A stretch of 64,000 bases of DNA. Source: Tetragonia tetragonoides. Lineage: Eukaryota > Streptophyta > Magnoliopsida > Caryophyllales > Aizoaceae. Positions 1-11,496 of the stretch are shown one piece after another. The translations under genes were made by a program, and so were the position numbers. Under the pieces are notes generated by a model. It was not told where the DNA came from. It did not search any database and was given only the letters and a program-made list of their open reading frames with translations. Location: positions 3,722,501 through 3,786,500 of the forward strand of contig CM076140.1 in assembly GCA_038025085.1 (NCBI GenBank), in the 5' to 3' direction. Each line of letters begins with the position of its first letter. The stretch's first letter is position 1.

Positions 1-1767
1 CATAAGGACAGATATGTTGCGCACAACTGCCGGGTCGCTTGAGTTAACCTCGTCGACGAGAGAGTGAAAGTATCGATGGTCCTCAGATGGATGCTCAGTC
101 ATGTCAAGCGTAGCTATCTCCACTGCATCACTAATAACGAGTGTTCGCCAAAATTTGTGGACACTATTCAAGCTAATTGGCGTGCCCGTATCCGTGGCCG
201 TTTTCAACTCACACGCACACGGGATCTGATGAGTGGATCTCAATACACAACTGCAACGATCAAATACTTGGTGACTCAATTCTCTCATCCTCTTCAGCTC
301 ATTCGATAATATTTCTAAGCTGTAATGGGAAACATACCCGGTCAGATAGTTGAATGGGAAACCCGAGTACATCACACTTCTTCGTCTTCTGCACTCTTCA
401 AGTGTGTACTTGATCTCAGTTATTTGTGACTCGATTGACTTGTTGACCTTGTTCCAAACATTGTCCAAAGCTCCAGTTGAGGAGTTCAACCACTGTTTTA
501 GCGCGGCATGTGCACTCTCCACCCTGCAAGTCGTAGTGTTGCCAAGGTGTAGCACCTTATTCGTCCACGCAGCCACAAACATCTCTTTGTATCTCAGCCA
601 GGTCTCCTCTACATAGGATATCACGTGAGGGTAATTCCTCCAACTACCCTTCATCATACGCACTGCTCTATCGTACGCAGCTTCTGTGGAAGCTTCCATG
701 ATAATTTTCCACCTCCCGTTCTTGAACCTCTCCGCGACAAGCTTATCTTTTCCACAAAGTCTGTACACTTTGTCTTCAACGACTTTGTTAATGTGCCATG
801 TACAGAGCAAATGGGCACTCTCGGGAAATATCTCTCTAATAGGTGTCATCAACCCTAGCTCACGATCGGTCACAATTGCTGTTGGGTGTACATCATTTCC
901 AATAAGCATCCTCAACTTATCTAAGACCCACGCATAGCTTGCCTGAGTCTCATCCTTCATAATGGCATAAGCTATGAGGAAGTTCTTATTGGTTGGAGTC
1001 ATTCCCACTATCTCAAGAAACGACATCTTATACTTGTTTGTTTTGTACGTGGAATCTAAGCCAATCAACCAACGAAAAGACCGAAGTAACTGAATTGATG
1101 TAGGGTGTGCCATGAACACGTGAGTTACCTCATTAGTAGCTGGGTCGGCTCTTGTCCAATGTACGTACTTATTCTCCACAACTAAATGATGAAACTGACC
1201 AATGACATCTCTCTCTTCAAAATCAAGTTTCCTTATACGATCTCTGTGGTTGTACACATGCCGTCTAGTTGCATTGTCCTCGGGAAATTTTTCCTTAATA
1301 GCGGCCAAGATAGCACATGGCTTTGTTTGTGCCGAAGTCATGTCACGAACGAGTTTCTTTGACCCAGGACTAAGACCACTCATCTGACGATATCCCTCAG
1401 GAAACACAACAAAGTCATGGTTGTGCGTACCCCTAATCCCAGGCAATGTGACAATCATCCAACTACTGGACCCATACACTTGCCGAGCTCTTAACTGGAA
1501 CGTACATTTACAAGCCTTTGTTTTCGATTTCTTCCGAGCAGCAGTATCTAAGTCTCTTAATTCCCCTCTGTAGCGTTCACCTCGATTGCATCTTAACAAT
1601 TTTACGCTTCCACTCTTCTTGTGTGAATAAATTATCAACTCAAACTCGATAGTAAGGGCAATTTGTTTTGCCCAATTAATTGCATCTGTATCACTATCAA
1701 ATAACTCATCAGTGACGAAATGCGTACTGTAATCAACACCATCACCACCGAACCGCTCCAAAGGAAC
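1..1767 (-). CDS. MULE / FAR1-like transposase, partial
   Basis: Open minus-strand frame from a probable splice acceptor (TTCGTTAG, just upstream of 1767) to the left edge, where it is still open. No ATG lies in this exon, so the start is in an upstream exon I could not place. Order: an N-terminal FAR1/WRKY-like zinc-binding part (about 1700-1400), the MULE transposase domain, then a SWIM-like zinc motif near 250-190 (CSC, H, CAC). Catalytic candidates are Asp in GLDSTYKTNKYKM (1056-1054), Asp in IVTDRELG (867-865) and Glu in VESAHAALK (519-517); the family signature CTWHINK is present. Such proteins cut and paste Mutator-like DNA elements, and domesticated relatives (FAR1/FHY3/FRS) are transcription factors. 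No frameshift is seen over 589 codons, so it is either a recently active element or a domesticated gene. Confidence 0.85.
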
Positions 1768-1873
1768 CTAACGAAAACAACGAAAACAATGTTAGCTTAA
1801 TCTTAAACGTCTATCAAAACCGACTGAACCAAGGGACAGGCGTATGAAATTTCCGTTTGGACTATGGAAGAAA

Positions 1874-2000
<127 letters not shown>

Positions 2001-2027
2001 ATTTTTTTTTTTTTGGTGTCGGTCGTC

Positions 2028-2150
2028 TGCCGAAGGGTGAGTCGTCTGCTACCGTCGACTCACCCAAGGGTGAGTCGTCTGTCGATCTCGACTCGCCCAA
2101 GGGTGAGTCTCCTGTAGCAGACGACTCACCCAAGGGTGAGTCGAGATCGG
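2028..2150. repeat. 33-bp tandem repeat of near-perfect palindromes
   Basis: Three units start at 2057, 2090 and 2123, exactly 33 bp apart, with a partial fourth unit to the left. Each holds a 20-bp near-palindrome of the type GACTCACCC-AA-GGGTGAGTC, and the linkers (CGTCTGTCGATCTC and similar) also show inverted symmetry. On the minus strand the frame is open and reads as an 11-residue repeat beginning DSPLGES, inside an ORF at 2232-1936. Whether that ORF is an upstream exon of the transposase is undecided. Confidence 0.85.
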
Positions 2151-2232
2151 CAGACGACCGTGCAAAAAAATGCGCAAAAATTTTTTTTACCTCCGCCACC
2201 GTCGACGGCACTTCCTGGTCGCCGGCAGACAT

Positions 2233-2906
2233 CCTAGGCCGTTGCTTGAGTCAATATTGATGAAGGTTGGCTATGAGAGTGGGTGGTAGAGTGGGTGTTA
2301 GAGAGGGAGAATTGGTGTGAGAGTTAGAGAGGGAGAGGATGAGTGAAAATTTAAAAAAGAGCAAAATTGGAATTTGGGAGGGTGGTAGGTAGTAATTTAG
2401 GGGCGGTATTTAGTAACACCCATTGAAAAACCCATTGAAAAACACACAGAAAGAGTGGGGTTCAATGCCGCGATATGACAGTACACTGGGAATGTCAGCA
2501 GCTGAGTATTTAAGGCTCTGAGGTTACAACACCAACAAATTTGCTTTGGAAAGCCTTCCTTTTCACCCTCCCTTTAACTCTCTCCACCAGTCCACCCTCC
2601 TCTTTTTTCTTGCCTCATTTTCTCTCTCTGGGCTTCCAATTTGCAGTTCTTATTGGTAAGCATTTTTCTCCTTCATCATGCCAGTTTATTAAGTTTTAAT
2701 AATTCTGTATTTTAAAGGTGTTGTCTTGCTAGCAACCCAAAACCCTTTTTCACCCGCCTTTGTTTTTGTATCAGAAAAGGGTCAGGGGTCTCCTTATAAA
2801 TAGGGAATGTAAGTTAGTTTAACTTGTGCGTTGTCTGAATTGTGTGATGTCTGAATGTGATTTATTTTCCTGCTGGGTAGTGGTAGAGGAGAAATTAATC
2901 TGAGTT

Positions 2907-2956
<50 letters not shown>

Positions 2957-4787
2957 TATTATTATTTTTATTATTTTTATTATTTTTATTTTTTTTTTCC
3001 CAAGATTGTGGTGGGAAATTTGTGCAAAGTTCCCCAAATTTAGGGCAATCGAGCAAAAGAATGGCACATGTTGTTCAAGGCCAATAGCTTAGCTTGACCT
3101 TGCTGTTTAATTTTCCAGCATATGCAAATTGGGTATTTTGTCTGAAAACTTGTGAAGACTTCCCTACTTGAATGATATTTTGTTGAAATTGGCTTAACCC
3201 ATGAACTTTGAATCTCAGACTTAAAACCACTAGTCATTTAAAGCCCGGAAAAAAGATGATTGAATATGTGACATTGGCTAATAATGAAATGGAGAATGAT
3301 CTAACGTGAAATAAACCAAAACTTTGAAAGCAAGGTTACGCGAGATTGAGCTCAAATATCAGAAGATGAGAGCATGATAAAGGAATTTGAGAGATGATTT
3401 CGTGAGGAATTTTCGTCATGCTTGATCTATGGAGCTTACAAGCTTATATAGTGACCCTTGCTGGTACAAGGGACTCTCTCATTATAGAATTGAAAATTCC
3501 AGAAAAGGCTGAAAAACATAGTTAGATTCTTCTGAATTCTGATCACCTTTGATAATTTTACACTCTTCCTGACAGCTGTCCTGGTTGAGTCTTCATTCCT
3601 CCTAATGATTTGAACAACACTTTCTGTTTTAAACTTGCAAATCTCACTGCATGAAAATAGCTGTTAAATATGGTTGGGTCATCTGGCTTATATCATCTTC
3701 CTCCGCGGTGGGGGAAGGAGCTCTTTCTCTACCCTTCCATGGGAAAGTAAAGTCTGCAGTCAGGTGTCCTAGGAAACTTTGATTGCCAAAGTGCCAAAGC
3801 CAAACATGGAAAAATGATCAACTTTGGTAAGAAGTCCTACTCTCCCGACTTTACATATTACTTCTCTAGTATGGAGGATGTCCTATCCACGCTTGGCGTT
3901 ACTAGCATGTGCTTGAATGTACAAAGTGAGATCCTTTGTTTGGTGAGGAAGTCTAGGAGTGTAATCTATTAATTTGTTTCTTTGATATATGTATCGATTC
4001 GTAGGTCCTGTTTCATTGTGCATGTGGTTTAGAGAACAAGGTGATATAGGCATATAATAAGTTCAATAGCAGTGTTTCAATATCCCTCTTTTTTTTTTCA
4101 GAGTTGAAATCATTTTCTACCTGGAAATTATTTTGCTCATTCTCATTTTCTTTTTTTTGACGTGCACCTCAACCATTTTGTTACACAAATCCTTGTGCTT
4201 TCACTTTGTGGAGAAACTTTTTTCCATGTCAACCATTTTTGCTTGGAATATTAATGAAGTTAACCAAAAAGGCTCATATAACATTTTTCTGCTTCCTAGC
4301 TGTTGTGAACTAGACAGACAATAAAAGCATTTCCTCAAGGGTCACCCCTTTGTAATTGCAGGGGTAATTGAGTACTTGTGATTGTTGTGAATGCTCTTAC
4401 CCCACCCTAGATGGGAACCCTGTGAGTTGTGAGAGTCGCTTGGGAAATGGCGTGGTCTGATATGGTAATCTTGTGAGCTTTTAACAGTATGATATATGAA
4501 GTGTCTAAATTAGCTTCTGTTGATGCAGAATATCAGTTATCTGGAACACTGGGTGCTATATGGACGACAAGCTGTAATTTTAAAGTAAGAAAAACCTAAT
4601 TAAGCAGAAGCACAACTAGTTTTTTTAGCTTCAATGGAAGATTAATTTGATTTTAGCTACAATTCATATTTGTAGAAACACAAGACACCATTGAATATGC
4701 TCATTCTTCTTTTTTATTTTTGTTGGAAGCAATGACTAATGGGATGTTTTTGTTTCATCGCTTTTCAAGCTAGATAGGTTGAAATTT
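2233..4787. other. Non-coding: upstream region and probable 5' UTR intron of the PWWP gene
   Basis: No convincing coding exon. Pyrimidine-rich DNA at 2530-2650, followed by CTTATTGGTAAGC (possible donor), looks like a transcription start with a non-coding first exon, so the PWWP transcript may begin near 2500. An (ATC)n run lies at 2907-2956. Segment 4528-4585 has a good acceptor and donor and may be a second non-coding exon. These exon proposals are inferred from splice-like signals only. Confidence 0.4.
2907..2956. repeat. (ATC)n microsatellite
   Basis: About 16 uninterrupted ATC units, continuing into ATT/TTTTATT-rich sequence up to about 3000. The poly-methionine ORF it creates on the minus strand is an artefact. 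Confidence 0.95.
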
Positions 4788-7367
4788 ATGACATTAGAAA
4801 TGGGAAAGGAAATTCATGCAAATGGTGAGAGATGTGTAGAGGACGAGCATGAAGCTTTGGCTAAAGAGTCCAAAGCTGGAGTTGAACCAGGTGATGTCAC
4901 ATGGCTCAGGCTTCGTGGCTCTTCATGGTGGCCTGCACAGGTGCATTTGCTAGATCAATGGTTTGTCTGTATACCCTCTACGGAGTGTCAATGAGGAAAG
5001 AAAGGAAGGTTTCATGTTTTGAATATGCAATCAATTTATTCTAACTATCTACCATGCAAATCTTTTCTAAATAGGTAGTGGATGAGAAGGCCGTAAGTGG
5101 TAGTGTTAAACCTCGGAAGGGAAAATGTGGTGAAGTCCTTGTCCGCCTATATGGAACATATAAGTAGTTAGTATTTGATGACTTTCGTCGTGTTTTTATT
5201 TCAAACTTTTATTTTTTATGTATACTTGTTCAATTTTAAGGTTAATACACTTTTCTTTGACTGATTATAGCTCATATGTGGACCCAATGACAAGTAACTT
5301 GGAGTTTGTTGACGTGAGTTAAATTACATCATCCTATCTATTAAAGCTGATAGCTTCTTCTTCCACGCATTCCATACAGTATTGAGTAGGATTGTCCATG
5401 AATCAATCCCTTGTTCTGCTCCAGCAATGATTTGGCTGCTTAAGTTTAGACCAACTTTTTTACTTTTCTGCCCTCTGTTGGATTTTACTGCAGGTACTTA
5501 AGCAACATAAGGGTAGTTACAGGGAGATATTACAGAAGGCTTTGAAGCAGGTACTTATTTGTTATCTTGGCATGAAAGTGCGGAATTTACCGAAATTAAT
5601 ATTTTGCCTTCTTTGGAGATAAATTTTTTTCCTTTTTTCATTTTGTTTTTTTGCTGTTGCTGTTGTAATTCCAGGATTTGTCTGAACCACAATTAGGTAG
5701 ATCCAAGGTGCTGAGTTCCAAGGACACAGGTCAGCTGATTTTCTAATTATCTTTGATGAGCAAACCTAAAGAAGATAGGCCTGAACTCATTATCTTTGAT
5801 ATGCAGACCTACTGAAAATAACAAACCTGAACAACTCATCTCCGGATGTTTTTGATAAGCATAATGGCTCTACTATATTTGAGATTCTATACCTGATTGC
5901 CTATAACAGATGAGTATTTCGAAAATCAGAGATATGCCATAAATCTCTGCAACTGGATGGCCACCTAGTCGTGAGCAAAAGGAAATTAACTCTATGAAAG
6001 GAAAATTGATGAAACCTCCCGCCAAACACAAATGAAATTTAAATCAAAGAGGCATATCTAAAATTGTGAATTTTTAAACCCAAGATATTGCTTCTCTCCC
6101 CCCTGCTCACATATTCACTCTATTCAAACCACTTTACGCCCTCAAACAGAAGGAGGGGAATGCAAAACGACTCGAAAAAGACTTGTGGGGGACTTGGACA
6201 GGCTTTGGTCTTGCTATAGTAGTCTCTTTTTTAATTGCTGAAGAGTTTCTACAAGAGGCATATACCAAGAAAAGCATTGCAAATATGACGAGGATTGTTA
6301 AGCATATAAATGCTGCCAAGTAGGACATTGTATCTAAAGGGCGAGCCTAATCTATACACAATTAATTGCAGGTTTTATGATGCCGAACCAAAAAGGAATC
6401 ATGTATAGATATAGTATGTTGACTATGTTCAGTGAGTGCAGTTGACCAATGGATTTCGTTGATAGTCATATGCTCAACACATGCATGTCAGTGTCAAAGG
6501 TTATTACTTATGTGGCCTGAAAACCTTTATATAATGTATTGTAGATGTCCATACAGGGCAAACAAAGAGAGACAATGGCAATGTAGTCAAGGAAAAAGCT
6601 GTGTCTGCGAAAAGAGCATTTGAAAAGCATGATGGAGAAATGAAGGAAATCAGGCCAAATGGCTCAAGCTCTGTGAGTACATTCTATCTCCTTTACAGAT
6701 AAGCTATAGTTGATCATCTGGAGATATAGAACAACTACCAAACTCTGAAGCGGAACTCAGCTATATGAGACTTGTTCATCCTGCAATGAGTTGACTAGTT
6801 ATTTCAATGGAAGTGACATTTTTTAATTTGTATAGGGAATTTCAGTAGGTTATGGAAAAAATTACTTAATTTTGACTGCTTTTTCACATTTGAGTTTTTT
6901 AAACTTATGGGTGGTAAAAGACTGATTAAACAGATGACTAATTTTAAGGATGATAATACGTAGCTAGTTCTCAAGAGAATCAAGTAAATGTATAAATGAT
7001 TCTCAGGTAGGTTATGATTCTCAATGAGGGTAGTCCATATACTTGTCTCCCATGGCAATGTTTAGTCTGAGATTGTAAGTAATGGAAAAGATGCAGCAAT
7101 GCGCATGAGCAACTGCAACAGAAATCTCAAAATTCATATGGGTTGCATGTTGTTTAAGCAGCTTATTTTTCATGATATATCCAGAGTTTTTTTGGTTGAT
7201 CAAGTGCTGTAGATATTATACTAATTTTATTGCTATGTCAGGATGCAACACCTCAAATTTCTGGAAGAAGTGCTCGGAGGTTGAAAGTAATGCAGGGTCT
7301 TGGCCTCACTGCCCCTTCTGGTTCACCGTTTCTCAAAAATGGACAAATTTTGTCTATTGTGCAATGA
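4788..7367 (+). CDS. Small PWWP-domain protein
   Basis: Seven coding exons join in frame with GT-AG junctions: 4788-4940, 5075-5163, 5271-5313, 5494-5550, 5675-5729, 6545-6672 and 7242-7367, giving about 216 residues. The PWWP domain starts at about residue 32 (GDVTWLRLRGSSWWPAQ; SWWPA is the signature) and runs through VLVRLYGTYNSYVDP into helical VLKQHKGSYREILQKALKQ. A basic low-complexity middle follows, and then a conserved-looking C-terminal tail (SARRLKVMQGLGLTAPSGSP). PWWP domains bind methylated histone tails and DNA, so a nuclear chromatin role is expected. It is much shorter than most plant PWWP proteins. The start is the first ATG in the exon; the ATG six codons downstream in MGKEIHANG is an alternative. 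Confidence 0.75.
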
Positions 7368-8815
7368 AACAGGTTACGACGAAGTACATTTTTTCTACTG
7401 GTACATCTTTGGAAGCAGTGACATCTCATATGGTTAACCATTAACTCTCTTTGCCATGATTTCTGAAAATCTCAGGTTCAATCTGCTTCCTATGGTCAAA
7501 TTCAAACCATATTCTATCTTCAGCGCTTAATTGGGCAAGCAATTTTGTCACTATGGTCTTGCCCATTTCGCATTGCAGTATTGGGAGAAGAAGTAACAGG
7601 TCATCACTTGCTCAGATGTGACCCCCCCCCCCTCCAAACATTCTCTCTTTCATTTGTGCGTGTGCATGCCCACTCAATAGACAAAGTTATCACACACATG
7701 GGCGTGTATATGCACTCACAGTAGCATAAGTCATGCTTGCTCTTAGATTCTTGCTTGCTGTTTTGATGTAAGCAGTTTGTAAAATGTGCAGTGGAATTGA
7801 GAGCATCCCATACCTTCGGGATCAATTTGGATTATATTGATGAGGCACCTCAGCTGTCTATTTCTTGTGTTTTTAGCAGCTTTATTGTTTAAAAAAAAAA
7901 TGGAAACATTTGCAGATTTGTTGATTTTGATAAGTACTAAGCTGGCTTTAGTTGACCTTCAGACAATCCCATAGACTCAAAAGCTTTTGGTTTGCTGTGC
8001 TAGCTTGTTGAATCGAGCAAGTTGCTCTCAATATCTCTTTCTATTGAGGTTGAAACCTTGTATCACCAACACTTGCTAACTAAAAGTTTGGTTGGTGCTT
8101 ACAATATGCAAGCGTTCTAGTACAGGTAGCGTTCTTTGCACGATGGTAAGATAGTTCAACCATACGCAAAAAGAATCAAGTTGTGCATGCAACTTAGTTC
8201 CTTTCATTTCTTCATCTTGTCTGAAGGTGAGCAATTTGAAAGGTGAGCGGTTCGAGATCGATGACAGTAGTATGGCCTCTGCTGTAGCCATGAGCCACGA
8301 CTGGTACGTTGTTGAAACGGATGTCAAAGCCTGTGTGCCTCGTAGGCTCACTGTTTCGCTTATAGTTTCTGTGACGCACAGAAACGGAAATAGTGGTGCT
8401 CATGAGTCATGACATTGACTCAAAATGGAGTATATCGCAATGGGAGTTGGCTTGGTCCATTTCCAGCAGCGATGCTTGTAGGATGATATAAGAAGTCAGA
8501 ATAAAATAGGTTTTGCATTGGCAAAGAAGTTTGGTTTTCATCTTTATTATAGCCATTAAAATCTTCAAATATAAATGTTGAACACGTCAGCACTGTGAGT
8601 TGCCCAACAAAAGTTGATTTACTAGTGCAAGAAACAAATGGAGTGAAAGTAACTGAAATTTGAAATAGACCACCGATTGAATGGAACTGTAATACACATG
8701 CCGTGTATATTTTTTCTGGTACAAACAAGATAAGATTTGATGAAGCAAATCCATAATGAAGGCCATAGAAGCAGAAGTTTCCCACACTCGATCATTTGAT
8801 AGGAGCTGGTCAAGG
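7368..8815. other. 3' UTR of the PWWP gene and intergenic DNA
   Basis: No gene recognised. The stretch opens with the PWWP 3' UTR, then a poly-C run at 7621-7632, and ends in the chitinase promoter. Segment 8220-8410 has a 61-codon plus-strand ORF with a locally higher CpG content, but I do not recognise it and see no splice context. Confidence 0.5.
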
Positions 8816-8865
8816 TTGACCATTTCAAAGTCAAGAAAACCCACCAGCATTGCGCTATATATATA
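8816..8865 (+). promoter_or_regulatory. Chitinase 1 promoter: paired W-box and TATA
   Basis: A W-box core TTGACC at 8816-8821 is followed 8 bp later by an inverted TTGAC core (GTCAA, 8830-8834). A TATATATATA box sits at about 8856-8865, roughly 50 bp before the ATG. The arrangement is kept in the second chitinase copy. W-boxes bind WRKY factors and are typical of pathogen-inducible chitinase promoters; inducibility here is inferred. Confidence 0.6.
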
Positions 8866-8912
8866 CACTCTCCAACAATCCCATTGATCATATACTAAGT
8901 ACATACACAACC

Positions 8913-10188
8913 ATGAAGTACTTCTATCTAGTAGGTGTTCTTACCATTTTTCTAGCCTTCTTGGAATAACATTAGCTGAGCAATGTGGTAGGCAAGCCGG
9001 TAATGCACTATGCCCCGATGGCCTATGTTGTAGCCAATACGGGTGGTGCGGGAGTACCCCAGAATACTGTGGGACGGGGTGCCAGAGTGGGTGCCCATCC
9101 TCTGGGACCCCTGGCGCGGGGGTGGGATCCATAATCACCCCTGCTCTCTTTGATCAGATGCTCAAGCACCGCAATGAGAATAGTTGCCCTGGCCGCGGGT
9201 TCTACACCTATAATGCTTTCATTGCCGCAGCTGGTTCCTTCAATGGATTTGGAACCACTGGAGATGCTACTACTCGTAAAAGAGAGCTTGCTGCTTTCTT
9301 CGCCCAAACCTCTCATGAAACCACTGGTTAGTAGTACATCCAAACAAAAACATTAATCTCTTACTAATATGTTAACTCTCAATTTGTTTCAACCCCGGCT
9401 TTTTATGAATATGTAAGCATATCCACTCGATTTTAGTGTGCTAGCTGATGAATTAACAAATAATAGTGCATATATACTATTTACAGGAGGTTGGTCGAGT
9501 GCACCAGATGGCCCATATGCGTGGGGATATTGTTTCCTCAGAGAACAAAACAACCCACCAGCTTATTGTACTTCTCCTTCTTGGCCTTGTCCTGCTGGTA
9601 AAAGTTACTATGGCAGAGGACCTATCCAATTGACTCAGTAAGCTTCTTTCTTTTTACTTCTGCTGTTGGAGACTTGGAGTTGGTAACTTAACTGTAGTAC
9701 TTTTGCGGTCTCTAGGTTGTATGCTTGTTCTTTGGTTCCCTTGAATACAATCACGCAACCTTTTAACGAGAAAAAAAAAAAAAACTGTAGTACTAATGCA
9801 TATATGTATTATGTGCAGCAACTACAACTATGGTCAGGCAGGTAGAGCCATAGGACAGGACCTTATAAACAACCCCGATCTTGTAGCTACTGACCCAACC
9901 ATTTCATTCAAGACTGCTGTATGGTTTTGGATGACTGCACAAGCTAATAAGCCGTCATGCCACAACGTAATCGTCGGAGGGTGGACCCCGTCCGCTGCTG
10001 ACAGGTCAGCAGGGCGCGTCCCCGGGCTTGGCGTGATTACCAATATAATCAACGGTGGGATTGAGTGCGGCAAAGGCCAAAATGCCCAGGTGGCTGACCG
10101 TATTGGGTTCTACAAGAGGTATTGTGACATATTGGGAGTGAGCTATGGTGCTAACTTGGACTGCTACACCCAGCAACCCTTTGCCTGA
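8913..10188 (+). CDS. Class I chitinase (hevein domain + GH19), frameshift in signal peptide
   Basis: Three exons: 8913-9326, 9487-9637, 9819-10188. The mature part begins [19 protein letters not shown], an eight-cysteine hevein (CBM18) domain, then a short Gly/Pro linker and the GH19 catalytic domain. Catalytic glutamates are in SHETTGGW (split by intron 1) and CFLREQNNP; the substrate-cleft motif [10 protein letters not shown] and NYNYG follow. It would hydrolyse fungal chitin. There is no long C-terminal vacuolar extension (it ends QQPFA). Oddity: the signal peptide, from the ATG at 8913, hits TAA after 18 codons. Relative to the neighbouring copy one base is missing near 8955, and the three exons total 935 nt instead of a multiple of three (936). 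So it is either a recent loss or a one-base assembly error; everything downstream is intact. Confidence 0.8.
9702..9782 (+). mobile_element. Short retroposon scar in chitinase 1 intron 2
   Basis: About 81 bp ending in a run of 14-15 A and flanked by a 12-bp direct repeat (AACTGTAGTACT at 9690-9701 and 9783-9794). The target duplication and 3' poly(A) are marks of LINE-mediated retroposition. Intron 2 of the second chitinase lacks it, so it inserted after the duplication. I do not recognise the source RNA. Confidence 0.7.
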
Positions 10189-11446
10189 TGTTACCAAGGA
10201 TCTCTGATTACCAACAAAATGCCTCATGATAAGGGGAATAATGTAACATGTTTCTGTAAAAGCATATCAATAACAAGATTACAGGACATTAAATTTGGTC
10301 GTACAGCTTTGTTTTTCCTGAAATTGATAACATTTTATCATGAAATACGAACAAATATTAAGTTTTCATCCATAGGCTTTAAATTTTGTGTTTGGTTTTT
10401 CTTTTTTATGGTCCAAGCATACCGAAGTTTAAGCATAATTTTGTACCTTACTGTAAGCTGCAACACTTTAATGTCATTCTTAGAGAAATGTACGTGATTC
10501 TTATGGCTGCATGATCGGTGTCGTTAGCCATGATCATCAACTACTCTGTAGATTGGACTTACAGATTCTATTAACCCAATATAGCCATTTCAACATGGAA
10601 GTTAATTAATTGAAGATAATATGGTTTTATTGTGTCAAATGATAGCATGTTGAGAACATGTACCATCAAAACAGATCATGTCGAACCTTGGAGCACCCAG
10701 TGGAACTTTGTGAAGACAATGCCTAATTTGTACTAGTATATGAAAATTTTAAACTTCTTAGCGTAGTAGAAATGACAGAAGTTCTGAACTCAACCACTAG
10801 GATTGTAGGGGCTTGCAATTGATCGATGAGAAGACAAAGCTTGATTTCCAATCAAAATTTGTATTTCTTACTTGATTGGCAGAATCAATATTTAGTAAAT
10901 TTGTAATTTCTTATTTGATTGATGAGAAGACCTTGCTTGATTAGCAGAATCAATATTTTTTAACCAAGGGTATCCATTGTCGACCACAGTGACTATTTAT
11001 TCGCGCTGGCTTGTAGACACCTCAAAGGGTGGGACAACTGGCCAAGAAATTTTAAACTGCTCCATGCCCAATACGAGATTCGAGCCCTCGACCTTGATTA
11101 AGGATGAAAGAGTCTCTACCACTCAACCACACCTCCTTAATTCCCTTAACAATGAGATAGCAAGCAAATCACTATTCTTGATGATATAGCAATTGACACA
11201 CCACATGAAAACACACATTTTATGGTCACAAATGAAGACCCACATAATTATTGAAATTGAAACACCACTCAATGAATGGAACTCCTAAGAAAAAATTGTA
11301 GTACACTCGTATATTAGTCTCTGTATATTTTTCTGGTACAAACAAGATAAGATATTTTTAGACCCATAATTAATGCCATAGGTAAGCAGAAGTTTCCACT
11401 TTCCACCACTCGATCATTTTGATGAGTATATAGCAGCTGGTTAAAG
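10189..11446. other. Intergenic between the chitinase copies
   Basis: Holds the chitinase 1 3' UTR, a short imperfect direct repeat around 10826-10960 (GATGAGAAGAC and AGAATCAATATTT each occur twice), and a SINE. No gene is seen. Confidence 0.6.
10963..11140 (-). mobile_element. tRNA-derived SINE, copy A
   Basis: Read on the minus strand it starts GGTGTGGTTGAGTGGTAGAG (like a tRNA A-box) and has GGGCTCGAATCTC (B-box) about 45 bp further on. A unique body follows (CTTGGCCAGTTGTCC, ACAAGCCAGCG) ending GTCGACAATGGATACCCTTGG. A copy in the other orientation lies at 37050-37229 and matches along the whole length, which defines it as a dispersed family. No long target duplication was recognised. 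Confidence 0.7.
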
Positions 11447-11496
11447 TTGACCATTTCAAAGTCAAGAAAACCCACTAGCATTTTCACTATATATAT
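11447..11496 (+). promoter_or_regulatory. Chitinase 2 promoter: paired W-box and TATA
   Basis: TTGACC at 11447-11452, inverted core GTCAA at 11461-11465 and TATATATAT at about 11488-11496, in the same order and spacing as upstream of copy 1. About 200 bp of upstream DNA (from roughly 11310) is recognisably duplicated, so the tandem duplication included the promoter. Confidence 0.55.

Noticed and set aside
2819..3067. Minus-strand ORF with a poly-methionine block
   Set aside because: It is translated (ATC)n microsatellite; flanking residues are not protein-like.
8227..8412. 61-codon plus-strand ORF with fairly balanced composition
   Set aside because: No recognised domain, no splice signals linking it to neighbours, and ORFs of the same size overlap it on the other strand.
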